Below, one piece after another: positions 17,891 through 26,994 of a stretch of DNA of 64,000 nt. The position numbers were made by a program, and so were the translations under genes. Each line of letters starts with the position of its first letter. Within the stretch, counting starts at the first letter, position 1. This stretch comes from an uncultured Bacteroidales bacterium (GTDB taxonomy: Bacteria > Bacteroidota > Bacteroidia > Bacteroidales > UBA932). The DNA lies in assembly GCA_944326305.1 (NCBI GenBank), contig CALVDL010000007.1:52515-116514 (forward strand). Direction: 5' to 3'. The notes beneath the pieces were generated by a model. The model had not been told where the DNA came from, made no database searches, and saw nothing but the letters and a program-made list of their open reading frames with translations.

Positions 17891-19429
17891 ATGGAATACA
17901 GAATACAGAAAATGATCATAGCCGCGGCATGCCTTTCCATGGCAGCGGCATGTACGGGAAACTTCGAGGAGCTGAATACCCACCCCACCGATCTTGATCC
18001 CGGTATAATGTCATCGACCGAGAGGGTCGGCACCCTCCTTCCGGCAATGACATACCTGCTGTGCCCGCAGCACGAGAACCAGAACCAGATGATCGACCAG
18101 ATAATCTTCGGCCAGCTCGGCGGGTATTATTCCTGCGCCAACAACTGGGAAGGCAAGAATATAGCCACATACAACCCCAGCGACAAATATATCCAGCCGC
18201 CGTTCAATGACATCCTCCCTACCTTCTATTCCAACTGGTTCAACATTAAGGAAGTGACCGGAGGAGAAGGGAATGTCTTCCTTATCGCCACGGTCCTCAG
18301 GGCGGGCATAATGCTCCGCGTGGCCGACACTTACGGCCCTATCCCTTATTCCATGGTTGACGGCGGGTCGTTCGAGGTGCCTTATGACAGGCTTGAAGAC
18401 CTCTATCCTGCAATGATCAACGACCTTTCGGCGGCAATCGAATCTCTCGAGGGCCTCAAGGGGACCGTTTCAGCTGACCTTGCTCTCTATGATATAATGT
18501 TCGGAGGCGACTTCAGCAAATGGCTGAAATTCGCCAATTCCCTGAAATTCAGGATGGCCGTGAGGATGAGTTCAATGGATGAAGGGTTCGCCTCCAAGGC
18601 GATGCAGGAGGCCATGGCGGGAGGTATGCTCCTGGACAATTCCGACAACGCTTTCCTGCCTACCAACGACAATCCTGTCTTCAAGTCTACAGACGAATGG
18701 AGGGACATGGCCGTAAGCTATACGATTACCACATATATGAACGGCTATAATGACCCGCGCTGCCCTTATTATTTCACAGAATCCTCCAAGCCGGGCAAGA
18801 AATATCACGGGCATCCGCTCGGCATGGCGGACGGGAAGCTTACCAAGGGGGACTATTCCCTTCCGAACCTGAACGCCTCGTCCCCGCTTCCGGTGTTCAA
18901 TGCGGCAGAGTCGTATTTCCTCATGGCGGAGGCTGCCCTCAGAGGCTGGATACCTGGCGGTGATGCCCAGGCCCGGGATTATTATGAGGCCGGAATAAAG
19001 GCATCTATGGACCAGTGGGGAGCTTCGATAGGCGACTATCTTTCAAAACCTTCTCCCGGGACTGTCTCATATGACGACAACAACGCCGTCACCGGCAGCA
19101 ATGTGATTGCCGAACTTGACCTGCCGGCCGTGTCATGGGATGCGGAATGGGATATGGACGGCCATCTGTCCCAGATTCTCGTACAGAAATATATCGCCAA
19201 TTTCATGATAGGCCTGGAGTCATGGTGCGATTTCCGCAGGACCGGATATCCGGTGCTTCTGGGGTCAAGGCGTGACATGGGGAATATCGGGCTACGGCTT
19301 ATGAGGCGTCTGCCGTACCCTGAGTCAGAAAGGGCGAGCAACCCGGTGAATTACCGGCAGGCCGTTGACGAGAACTTCGGAGGCAGGGATGAAGCTACAG
19401 TAGATCTCGCCTGGGCAAAGAAAGACTAA
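17891..19429 (+). CDS. SusD-like surface glycan-binding lipoprotein
   Basis: 512 residues with an SpII signal and lipobox (AAAC, Cys about 21). The start ELNTHPTDLDP and the internal RAGIMLRVADTYGPIPY are typical of the SusD-like group 2 family. TPR-like helices carry the ligand site and form a lid on the SusC barrel. It lies 12 bases after the SusC stop and shares its operon. The GH18 gene follows after 19 bases, so the bound ligand is probably the glycan released by that enzyme. Confidence 0.93.
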   Translation: MEYRIQKMIIAAACLSMAAACTGNFEELNTHPTDLDPGIMSSTERVGTLLPAMTYLLCPQHENQNQMIDQIIFGQLGGYYSCANNWEGKNIATYNPSDKYIQPPFNDILPTFYSNWFNIKEVTGGEGNVFLIATVLRAGIMLRVADTYGPIPYSMVDGGSFEVPYDRLEDLYPAMINDLSAAIESLEGLKGTVSADLALYDIMFGGDFSKWLKFANSLKFRMAVRMSSMDEGFASKAMQEAMAGGMLLDNSDNAFLPTNDNPVFKSTDEWRDMAVSYTITTYMNGYNDPRCPYYFTESSKPGKKYHGHPLGMADGKLTKGDYSLPNLNASSPLPVFNAAESYFLMAEAALRGWIPGGDAQARDYYEAGIKASMDQWGASIGDYLSKPSPGTVSYDDNNAVTGSNVIAELDLPAVSWDAEWDMDGHLSQILVQKYIANFMIGLESWCDFRRTGYPVLLGSRRDMGNIGLRLMRRLPYPESERASNPVNYRQAVDENFGGRDEATVDLAWAKKD

Positions 19430-19448
19430 CTATTAAATAAGCAAGACA

Positions 19449-20669
19449 ATGAAATCCAACATAATTTTATCATCCATGATGCTTCTGGCCCTCCTCCCGG
19501 TCACGGGCTGTGATGACTGGCTGGAGCCTAAGCCGATGAACGACACCGACTATAACAGTTCCATCAAGACAGATGAGTATTTCGCCTCGCTGCGGGAGTG
19601 GAAACAGTCTCCGGGCCTTCCTCAGGTATTCGTCTGGTTCGACAACTGGACGGGCACATCTCCTACAGGGATGAACAGCCTTACCGGCCTGCCTGATTCT
19701 GTGACCATCGCATCCAACTGGGGCTCGTCAGGTGCTGACACTACCAAATTCAACCTTTCTGCAGCACAGAAGGCGGATATGGAGTATGTCCAGAAAGTGA
19801 AGGGGACGAAGGTAGTCTTCACCATGTTCTCCCGTTATATCGGGGAAGGCCTTCCGTATTCGAAGTATCCTTATTATTATGACGAGAACAAGCAGTACGC
19901 CCACAAGACGATAATGAACAACTACTATAACTACGACAAGGAGGAGGCCCGGAAATGGATACGCCGCTATGCCGAGGACCTGTACCATGCCTGTATAGAG
20001 ACCGGGTACGACGGATATGACTGGGATTACGAGCCTGGCTTCGGGATGGGCAGCGGTTCGAATGCTCCTTTCTGGGACAGCCGCTACACCGAGCTGAGCT
20101 GCATGTTCGTCGAGGAGATGTCCTACTGGTTCGGCCGCCTGGCCATGGACCCTTCAAGGGACAGGGGAGACCGTCCTATGCCGGAGAGGCGGCTGCTGTT
20201 CCTTATCGACGGGTCGGTCGGTGTAGGCGGCAAGATGCAGGACGGGTGGCCGCTCGACTGCTTCGACTACTATATACTCCAGGCCTATGGTGCTTCATAT
20301 CTGGATCCGCGAGTGATCAATGCCATAAATGACGTATCGGAGAACTATGCGTTCCATGACGCCGTACTGGAGGACCCTGCCGATATCGTGGGCAGGATCA
20401 TATTGACGGAGAATTTCGAATCGTTCGCCTCCAACGGCGGCTACTTCCTGAACATGTCGCAGTATGTATATAACGGCTTGTACGACGGACAGCCCGTCGA
20501 CAGGCAGATAGGCGGATGCGGGGCCTACCGTATCGGGTTTGACTACGACCACGGTAACCTGGAATACAACGGCTATCCGGAATATTACTGGCTCCGCCAG
20601 GGTATTACCAACATATACCGGATATACAGGGAGCGCCAGGCCCAGGTGAACGGATCAGAGAACAACTAA
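19449..20669 (+). CDS. GH18 endo-beta-N-acetylglucosaminidase-like lipoprotein
   Basis: 406 residues with an SpII signal (VTGC, Cys about 21), so probably surface anchored. The GH18 catalytic signature DGYDWDYE lies at residues 188-195, with the acid Glu195 and the assisting Asp193 intact. SusCD-linked GH18 enzymes of this size in Bacteroides release N-glycans from glycoproteins by cutting the chitobiose core. The DUF1735-LamG partner next door has the same association. Chitinase activity is less likely given the context. Nothing appears truncated. Confidence 0.9.
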   Translation: MKSNIILSSMMLLALLPVTGCDDWLEPKPMNDTDYNSSIKTDEYFASLREWKQSPGLPQVFVWFDNWTGTSPTGMNSLTGLPDSVTIASNWGSSGADTTKFNLSAAQKADMEYVQKVKGTKVVFTMFSRYIGEGLPYSKYPYYYDENKQYAHKTIMNNYYNYDKEEARKWIRRYAEDLYHACIETGYDGYDWDYEPGFGMGSGSNAPFWDSRYTELSCMFVEEMSYWFGRLAMDPSRDRGDRPMPERRLLFLIDGSVGVGGKMQDGWPLDCFDYYILQAYGASYLDPRVINAINDVSENYAFHDAVLEDPADIVGRIILTENFESFASNGGYFLNMSQYVYNGLYDGQPVDRQIGGCGAYRIGFDYDHGNLEYNGYPEYYWLRQGITNIYRIYRERQAQVNGSENN

Positions 20670-20682
20670 CGCGAATGCAATC

Positions 20683-21813
20683 ATGAAAAAGACAATATCA
20701 TCCATTTTTGCCGCGGTGTCAGCCATAATGCTGTTCAGCGGATGCGACAACGCAGAATACAAGGTCATCGGGAACATCGTATACCTTTCGGATGCAGATG
20801 GTGTTACGAAGGCGGCTACCTATACCGTTGAGGACGGGGTGGACATACCTGTAAGTGTCCGTCTTGCGCAGAAGACGGACCGGGACGTATCAGTGTCACT
20901 TGAATTCAGCCAGGCCGACCTTGACGCATATAACGGGGACAACGGGACTGAATACGTGTGCCTGGACGGCCTGCCTTCAGATGCTTCTGTCACCATACCG
21001 GCCGGCTCGATAAGCGCCACCTATGTCCTTCATGTAGATGACTATGCCGCCGAAGGGACTACCTATGCCGTGCCGGTCAGGCTCGGCGAGGTCCGTGAGG
21101 GGGATGTCATGGTCTCGGCCGGGCAGGGGCATTTCATCTATGTCCTCTCCAAGCCGCTTATAGTTTCTGTTCCTGTCATGACTGGGACAGGGTCGGAAGG
21201 CACCGGTGTGATAGCCGGCGGAGAATGGGGGTTCGAGGTTGATTCCTGGACATTCGAGGCATGGATCAGGATGTCGGCCTACAGCACGAACAACCAGTCG
21301 TTCTTCAGGACCGGAGCGGCCAATCCGGGAAACATATTCATGCGTTTCGGGGATGCGAACGGGCCATTCAACTATATCCAGGTGAAGATATACGGAGGAC
21401 AGGTGCAGACGGCCTCGGATCTTGTGGCTGGCAGATGGTACCACTGGGCTATGGTCTATGACGGGAATGTATTCACAATATACAGGAACGGCGAGAAGGA
21501 TGTCGAATATACGCCTACAAAGCCTTCAAGGATGGTGATGGAATATGCCCGCATGATGGATACAGGCTACATGTTCAGGGACGAGTGCTCCATCAGCCAG
21601 GCCCGCTTCTGGAAAACTGCGCGTACCCAGTCGGAGATACAGTCAAACATGTACTATGAGATAAACCCTGAGAACCCTGGCCTCATTGCATACTGGCCTA
21701 TGGACGAGGGCAGCGGCAGCACGTTCAGGGACATATCCGGCAACGGACGCGACATGGTCGCAGCCGACGGGGTTGTCCTCCGCTGGGAAGACGGGGTACG
21801 TTTCGACAAGTAG
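20683..21813 (+). CDS. DUF1735 and LamG-type surface glycan-binding lipoprotein
   Basis: 376 residues with an SpII signal (FSGC, Cys about 21). Residues about 25-155 match DUF1735 (YTVEDGVDIPVSVRLAQ, SLEFSQADLDAYNGDNGT, PAGSISATYVLHV). Residues about 165-370 form a concanavalin-like LamG domain (FEVDSWTFEAWIRM, GRWYHWAMVYDG, LIAYWPMDEGSGSTF). This architecture is common next to GH18 enzymes in N-glycan loci and probably binds the glycan at the cell surface. It is the last gene of the operon; a strong terminator follows 61 bases later. Confidence 0.88.
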   Translation: MKKTISSIFAAVSAIMLFSGCDNAEYKVIGNIVYLSDADGVTKAATYTVEDGVDIPVSVRLAQKTDRDVSVSLEFSQADLDAYNGDNGTEYVCLDGLPSDASVTIPAGSISATYVLHVDDYAAEGTTYAVPVRLGEVREGDVMVSAGQGHFIYVLSKPLIVSVPVMTGTGSEGTGVIAGGEWGFEVDSWTFEAWIRMSAYSTNNQSFFRTGAANPGNIFMRFGDANGPFNYIQVKIYGGQVQTASDLVAGRWYHWAMVYDGNVFTIYRNGEKDVEYTPTKPSRMVMEYARMMDTGYMFRDECSISQARFWKTARTQSEIQSNMYYEINPENPGLIAYWPMDEGSGSTFRDISGNGRDMVAADGVVLRWEDGVRFDK

Positions 21814-21874
21814 GAGACGGCATTGCAGTAAGCTGACGGACAATGTTGATGTCTCAATCTTGAACATCGCATAA

Positions 21875-21920
21875 TAATGAAAGAGGCCGACCATGAAGAA
21901 ATGGTCGGCCTCTTTCATTA
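21875..21920. terminator. Bidirectional terminator, 20-bp stem
   Basis: A perfect 20-bp inverted repeat (21875-21894 and 21901-21920) around the loop GAAGAA, containing GAGGCCGACCAT. It separates the glycan operon (+) from the convergent SusCD/EEP operon (-). Confidence 0.88.
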
Positions 21921-21933
21921 TGCTGTGTACAGT

Positions 21934-24414
21934 CTATTTATTGTAGCGGATGGCGAAGTATTCTATAGTACTGGCGTGCTCCGCATACAGGGCTGCACCG
22001 TGGGCGCTGTCGCTCAGCCTGGCGTTGGCATAGTCCGATCCGTCGCTGCACAGGTCGCTTGTCGGACGGAGGCGGATGTAAACGTCAGGATGTCCGAGAA
22101 TCTCCTGCGGAAGCTCGAAGTTGATGTTCTTGAAGGCCACGCTCGACGAGTACAGGGTGTTGGCCCAGACGGACACATCCGGTACCGTATATTCTCCGAT
22201 GAGGTGCCACTGTCCGTCATCTGCCGGATCCTGCGAGTCGGTGAGCGCCCATTCTGCGCACCAGAACCGCGGGGAATAGAAACTCTGCTGAGTATTCAGG
22301 ACAGAAATCTGCATGGAGATATGCGATGTGGCGATTCCCTCCGTAGAGAAATTTATCAGCCATGCGTATGGCCGTCCTGTATCGTCATCCCACCAGAAAT
22401 GGTTGGCCGAGGCAGTGTAGCAGTTCCCGCTGACATTGCCTTTGCCTCGCATGGAGGTGCTTCCGCTGTAGTTGATCTGCTGGGAGCTTGTGGAGATGGC
22501 ATCGTTGCCTGGCCATCCTCCGGTCCCGTTTGCAGCATACTGGTTTGCAGCGTACGGGCCGCACCATTCGATGGTCCCGTCCGGGTTCCGGCTTACCAGG
22601 TCATCCATCATCGGGTTCCAGCTTTCCTTTGCGGGGTCGATTACGACACCTATGCCGTTCTTGTTCCCGAAGTTTGCCCCGAACAGGTTGTTGGCGTTGT
22701 TGCCTATCGGACCGAGATATTCATATGTTCCGGAGCCCCACATATGCTGATTGTAAGTTGCCTGCATGTACTCCTTGTCCGCCGAACCCGTGTATTTCTC
22801 CTGATAGGTGTGTGTGAAATATCCGTTGTCCCCGTAGGTAGGCCTGAGTACCTCATTCTCTAAGTCTGGATTCCAGTACCTGTATTCTGTCAGGAGGGCA
22901 GAGAAGCTGTCTTCCACGCTGTCCTGCATCTGTCCCCAGATGTCTTCTTTCGTCTGGTGACGGATCTGGTACCTTCCTATGTAGCCGAGGGTCGGATCTT
23001 CGTCCATCTCGGCAGGGTCGGCCCCGTTCCTCCATTCGAACCGGGAGAAACGTTCATGTACAATCACTCCTGATATTTTCCCGGACCCGTAAGGAAGGCG
23101 GGTTCCGTCGCTGCGGTAGGCGCAGTTGGTGTTTGTCATCATGTACATTGCATCTCCGTTGATGTCACGCACCAGAAGCGGGTATTTGCTGATGCGGTGC
23201 GCGTTGGTGCCTATGGAATATCCCTCGTTGATAGGTGTTATCGCACCTTTGCGCACCGGAAATTCCACATCCTTCAGCGTGACGTATGTGTAGATGTCAT
23301 CATCAGTGAGCTCATTCATGTATTTCTCCTTGACTGGTATGTCTGATGCGGTCCCGGCTGTCTGCGATATGATCATGGCCCTGGTGACACCCTCCAGTTC
23401 GTACCTGTCAGGGTTTTCCACCAGCTTGGCAGTCACACCCTGGATCAGGACCTGGACGTGGTCGTATTGTCTGAACACATTGTCCTCTACTGTTGAGGTG
23501 AGGAGCGACACCCCGTATTTGCCGTCCTCGGACTCTAAATATACGGTCTTCTCGGAGACGGTGTAGTCGATGGAGGATGTGGTATTCTGCGGGTTCTCTC
23601 CGGCGTTGCGGTTCTCGGTATTGCTGACGACTATGCCGGAAATGATTACATAGTCTTCTATTTCCCTGTTCATCGCGTATGTCTGTCGCAGCTCCTCGAA
23701 AGAGATTTCCCTTCCCAATGTCTCTCTGGCGCTGCGCTGGAGCAGGTTGAATTCGACCGAGACGGTCTCGTCCCACCCGTCGGTGAAAGAAAGCGACACC
23801 GCCGCCGACCGCGGGATCTCCTCTGCAGGGTTGGGCTCTAATGTTATGACAAGGTCGCGGGTCTCGCTTTCCGAATCGATGATCTCTATGCCGTTCACCC
23901 ATCCGGCGTTTTCAGGGTCGGTGTACTCTGTTGTCACGGAGATGTCGGAAAAGGGGACATTCGTTATTATCGTGGACCGGGTCTCTCCTCCCGCCCCTGC
24001 GGCTATGATTGATGAGTTGTCAAAACTGATATTGGCATCTGTCAAGGCCTTCTGCTTGATATATACCGTGTCCCTGCGGGAGTCCACATCGGAGCACAGC
24101 ACTATCCCGGCCTGCCGCTTGAAGTCCTCGTTGAACTCGCAGCTTGCGGTTATCTTCGCTTTCCCGTCTACGGCCTGGCTGCATTCGAGGCTCAGCCATT
24201 CGGATTCGTTTGTCCTTTCGATATGGTAATCACCGTTGGTGTAGATGTCTATGTCGAAGGTGCTGGCTTCGGCTTCCACTATGTATTCTTTCTCGATGGA
24301 CCCGAGCTTTACGAGCGGGACGAATTCCGCTTCTGCGAACGCGCATGCCGTCACGGCTCCGCAGACGGCTGCAGTCCCTATGAATTTCAATATGTTCATT
24401 TGCTGTCGGTTCAT
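21934..24414 (-). CDS. Large DUF5689-like surface lipoprotein, last gene of EEP-SusCD operon
   Basis: 826 residues; an alternative ATG five codons in is also possible. SpII lipobox VTAC. Residues about 40-140 and 150-240 look like BACON-type beta domains (WLSLECSQAVDGKAKITAS, TVYIKQKA; then SDISVTTEYTD). Residues about 240-420 resemble DUF5689 (YVISGIVVSNTEN, KTVYLESEDGKYGV, QYDHVQVLIQGVTAKL), which has an OB-fold-like pattern. The C-terminal third looks like a carbohydrate-binding or choice-of-anchor sandwich (STSMRGKGNVSG, IEYFAIRYNK). It resembles the next gene upstream in plan and is probably a duplicate. It likely binds the ligand at the surface; the function is inferred. Confidence 0.85.
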   Translation of the reverse strand: MNRQQMNILKFIGTAAVCGAVTACAFAEAEFVPLVKLGSIEKEYIVEAEASTFDIDIYTNGDYHIERTNESEWLSLECSQAVDGKAKITASCEFNEDFKRQAGIVLCSDVDSRRDTVYIKQKALTDANISFDNSSIIAAGAGGETRSTIITNVPFSDISVTTEYTDPENAGWVNGIEIIDSESETRDLVITLEPNPAEEIPRSAAVSLSFTDGWDETVSVEFNLLQRSARETLGREISFEELRQTYAMNREIEDYVIISGIVVSNTENRNAGENPQNTTSSIDYTVSEKTVYLESEDGKYGVSLLTSTVEDNVFRQYDHVQVLIQGVTAKLVENPDRYELEGVTRAMIISQTAGTASDIPVKEKYMNELTDDDIYTYVTLKDVEFPVRKGAITPINEGYSIGTNAHRISKYPLLVRDINGDAMYMMTNTNCAYRSDGTRLPYGSGKISGVIVHERFSRFEWRNGADPAEMDEDPTLGYIGRYQIRHQTKEDIWGQMQDSVEDSFSALLTEYRYWNPDLENEVLRPTYGDNGYFTHTYQEKYTGSADKEYMQATYNQHMWGSGTYEYLGPIGNNANNLFGANFGNKNGIGVVIDPAKESWNPMMDDLVSRNPDGTIEWCGPYAANQYAANGTGGWPGNDAISTSSQQINYSGSTSMRGKGNVSGNCYTASANHFWWDDDTGRPYAWLINFSTEGIATSHISMQISVLNTQQSFYSPRFWCAEWALTDSQDPADDGQWHLIGEYTVPDVSVWANTLYSSSVAFKNINFELPQEILGHPDVYIRLRPTSDLCSDGSDYANARLSDSAHGAALYAEHASTIEYFAIRYNK

Positions 24415-24436
24415 TTCTGTGTCGTTTAAATCATTG

Positions 24437-26974
24437 TCAGTTATAGCGTACCGTTATCGTCCCGATGCGGGCCTGGCTGTTGGCCGCGGAGACGGATTCC
24501 GTAAGGGTCCCTTTCTCGATGCCGAGTGCTGTGAGATAATTGCTTGAGGAGGCTTTCGGGTCTATGTCCGTCACCTTGTCCGCCACCTGCAGCCTCAGTA
24601 CGACCTTCTCCTTGCCGAAGCAGTCGGCCGGCAACCTGCGCAGGTGCTCGGTGAACCCTGGCGTAGAATCCTGGGAGGTCGTGCTCCACCAGACTATTGA
24701 CCGTTTCTTGATAATCGGGCAGTCCGGGACATCCTGGAATGATTCACCTCCGTCCGTAGAATAGAGAAGTTTCCAGTGTGCCGGACCTGAAAGGGTCGTG
24801 TTGTTCATGTTTCCATGACCCCAGACTATTCCGAAAATCATGTTCGAGCCGCTGAGACCCTGGGTGGAGAAAGAGATGTCAATATATTTCCCTTCATCCT
24901 TGTCGAAATCCCACCACTGCTGGGTGAGGTTTATCCCTCCGTTGGATACAAGCCCTTTTTGCTCTGATGTGCTGCCTCCGTTCCCGGAGCATACTACGTT
25001 ATTGTAGTCTACAGAACCGGCCTGCGATGCTCCGTACCTGTTTATCTCACCGCTTCCGATTTCCGGTATCAGGTCTGTAACGCGGTCGTTCCAGTTCCAT
25101 TCCACAATGGTCTTTGAGAACGGTTCGTCATTTAAGTCTATCTCGCTTTCGGTCATGGCCCTCAGCTGGTACCTGCCAAGGTCGCCGTATCTGACCGGAG
25201 CCATGTCGTCTGCCACTACGATGCCTCGGAATGTACCTGAGCCCTGCGGCACAACGGACCCGAATTCAAGGTCATGCCCGGAGCTGAACCTGCGCCACGG
25301 GACTGCAGCATTTGTGAGCATGAATATGGTGTTGCCGGAGTTGTCGTAACACATCAGAGGTGCGACATCCCACCGCGGGGAGGTGGCCCCTATGGTGTTC
25401 AGGTCATCCTTGAGAGAGTAGCCGTCTGTGCAGTTGGTGTACGCCCCGTCCTTGCACATTATTTCAAGCCCCGTGACGGAAACCAGGGTGAAGATGTCTT
25501 TATCGGTGAGTTCCTCTACCGTTTTATTTTTTACAGGTATCTTGAACTCGTCCGGGGATGTGGTCTCAAGAATATTGGCTGCGGTGAGCCCGGAGATGGT
25601 ATAGCATTCAGGATCTGCTTTCTTTTCCAGGACGGCCCCGTTGAGGGTCAGGCTCACTTTGGAGAAGCGCTGCAGGGTGTTGTCCTCTGCGGTGGCGAAT
25701 TTCAGGCAGAAGCCGTATTCACCGTCTGTGCTTTCCAGATAGACGGTCCTGTCGTTCTCGTCCCGGTCAAACTTGAACTGCCCTGTCTGCGGGCTTGAGA
25801 CTATGTTCTTGCTTTCAGGGTCGCTTACGACATATCCTTCGATGTATCCGAAGAGCGATATCTGCCCCGGAGTCATGGCCCGTACTGTTTCGAAACTTAC
25901 GGCCGCCGGGTACGGGGCCTGGATTACCGTATATGTGTCAGATACTGATGCCCCGTCACCATCGGTGAAGGAGACTGCTACTGTCGCCGACCGTTCTGTC
26001 TCTCCTGAATTCATCGCTAAGGAGAATTCCAGGCCATCGGTGCTTATGACCGGGGAGGTAAGCCATTCTTCCCCTTCAGCTACTGCCGGAGAATAAGTCA
26101 CACTGTATGTTACAAGGTTTGCATAAGGCTCGATGTTGTTCACTGAAGCAGGGACGGTACAGTCCTGTTCGTAGCCTTCATAGTTGCCGGAACCGGTGTC
26201 CAGCTTGAATTCAGGACCGGATATCCCTTGCGTAATATTCAGCTGTGATCTGGTTACAGAGCCTTCTGCATCACTGATGGAGATTTCCAGATCGGCGGAT
26301 CTCGGTGTCGTGGCGCTGTTCCCTGACACATCGAATGATACTCCCTCTGCTGAGATTTTCACGTTGGATATCCACTGGTCTGCCGGCGGGGCCGGCTGCT
26401 GTCCTTCTTCTCCTTCCTCATCGCTCTTGAGTGTGACTGCCGGGACAGGAGTGCAGGCGATTCCGTTTTCGTCATAATATACGATGCTTGCTTCCATGTC
26501 ATCCACAGAGTAACGCAGGTTTGTGTTTACCGGAACAGTAACGGTCGCGGCAGATTTCAGCAGGGTGACTGCAGATCTGGAGAACGCCAGAGACGGTTCG
26601 GTGACGCTTCCGGCCTGGGTGAATGTCACGGTATCGGCCAGCGACCCTTTCTCGAAGATGACGCCGACTTGTCTCGATACACCGTAGTTGGCAGAGTAAG
26701 TAAAGACTATCTCGCTGTTTCCGTATCCCTTCAGATTGTCTAAGGACGCCCATTTGACGTTCCGCGTGAACCTCGCCGACCACTCTCCGTCCGAGTATAC
26801 CAGCACATGTGTGGAGCCTGCCCCGCTTGTCAGGGATACAGCCCTGGAGTTCACTGCCAGTGGCAGGTCCATCTCGAATTCTTTCTGGCAGGATGCCAAT
26901 GCTGCTGCAAGGACGAAACTGGCGCACAACATACCGGCATGGTATCTTTTCTTTTTATTCAGTGTTGCTTTCAT
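24437..26974 (-). CDS. Large DUF5689-like surface lipoprotein
   Basis: 845 residues with an SpII signal (LASC, Cys about 29). Up to three BACON-like beta domains make up the first 370 residues (FTRNVKWASLDN, TVTFTQAGSV, LNITQGISG, YTVIQAPYPA). A DUF5689-like segment follows (ISLFGYIEGYVVSDPESKN, RTVYLESTDGEYGFCLK, FSKVSLTLNGAVLEK). A C-terminal beta-sandwich ends RIGTITVRYN, close to the ending of its neighbour. The next gene follows after 22 bases. BACON domains are usual in surface proteins that project ligand-binding modules. The two DUF5689-like genes are paralogous but well diverged. Confidence 0.85.
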   Translation of the reverse strand: MKATLNKKKRYHAGMLCASFVLAAALASCQKEFEMDLPLAVNSRAVSLTSGAGSTHVLVYSDGEWSARFTRNVKWASLDNLKGYGNSEIVFTYSANYGVSRQVGVIFEKGSLADTVTFTQAGSVTEPSLAFSRSAVTLLKSAATVTVPVNTNLRYSVDDMEASIVYYDENGIACTPVPAVTLKSDEEGEEGQQPAPPADQWISNVKISAEGVSFDVSGNSATTPRSADLEISISDAEGSVTRSQLNITQGISGPEFKLDTGSGNYEGYEQDCTVPASVNNIEPYANLVTYSVTYSPAVAEGEEWLTSPVISTDGLEFSLAMNSGETERSATVAVSFTDGDGASVSDTYTVIQAPYPAAVSFETVRAMTPGQISLFGYIEGYVVSDPESKNIVSSPQTGQFKFDRDENDRTVYLESTDGEYGFCLKFATAEDNTLQRFSKVSLTLNGAVLEKKADPECYTISGLTAANILETTSPDEFKIPVKNKTVEELTDKDIFTLVSVTGLEIMCKDGAYTNCTDGYSLKDDLNTIGATSPRWDVAPLMCYDNSGNTIFMLTNAAVPWRRFSSGHDLEFGSVVPQGSGTFRGIVVADDMAPVRYGDLGRYQLRAMTESEIDLNDEPFSKTIVEWNWNDRVTDLIPEIGSGEINRYGASQAGSVDYNNVVCSGNGGSTSEQKGLVSNGGINLTQQWWDFDKDEGKYIDISFSTQGLSGSNMIFGIVWGHGNMNNTTLSGPAHWKLLYSTDGGESFQDVPDCPIIKKRSIVWWSTTSQDSTPGFTEHLRRLPADCFGKEKVVLRLQVADKVTDIDPKASSSNYLTALGIEKGTLTESVSAANSQARIGTITVRYN

Positions 26975-26994
26975 ATTCTCAGATACTTCTTTTT

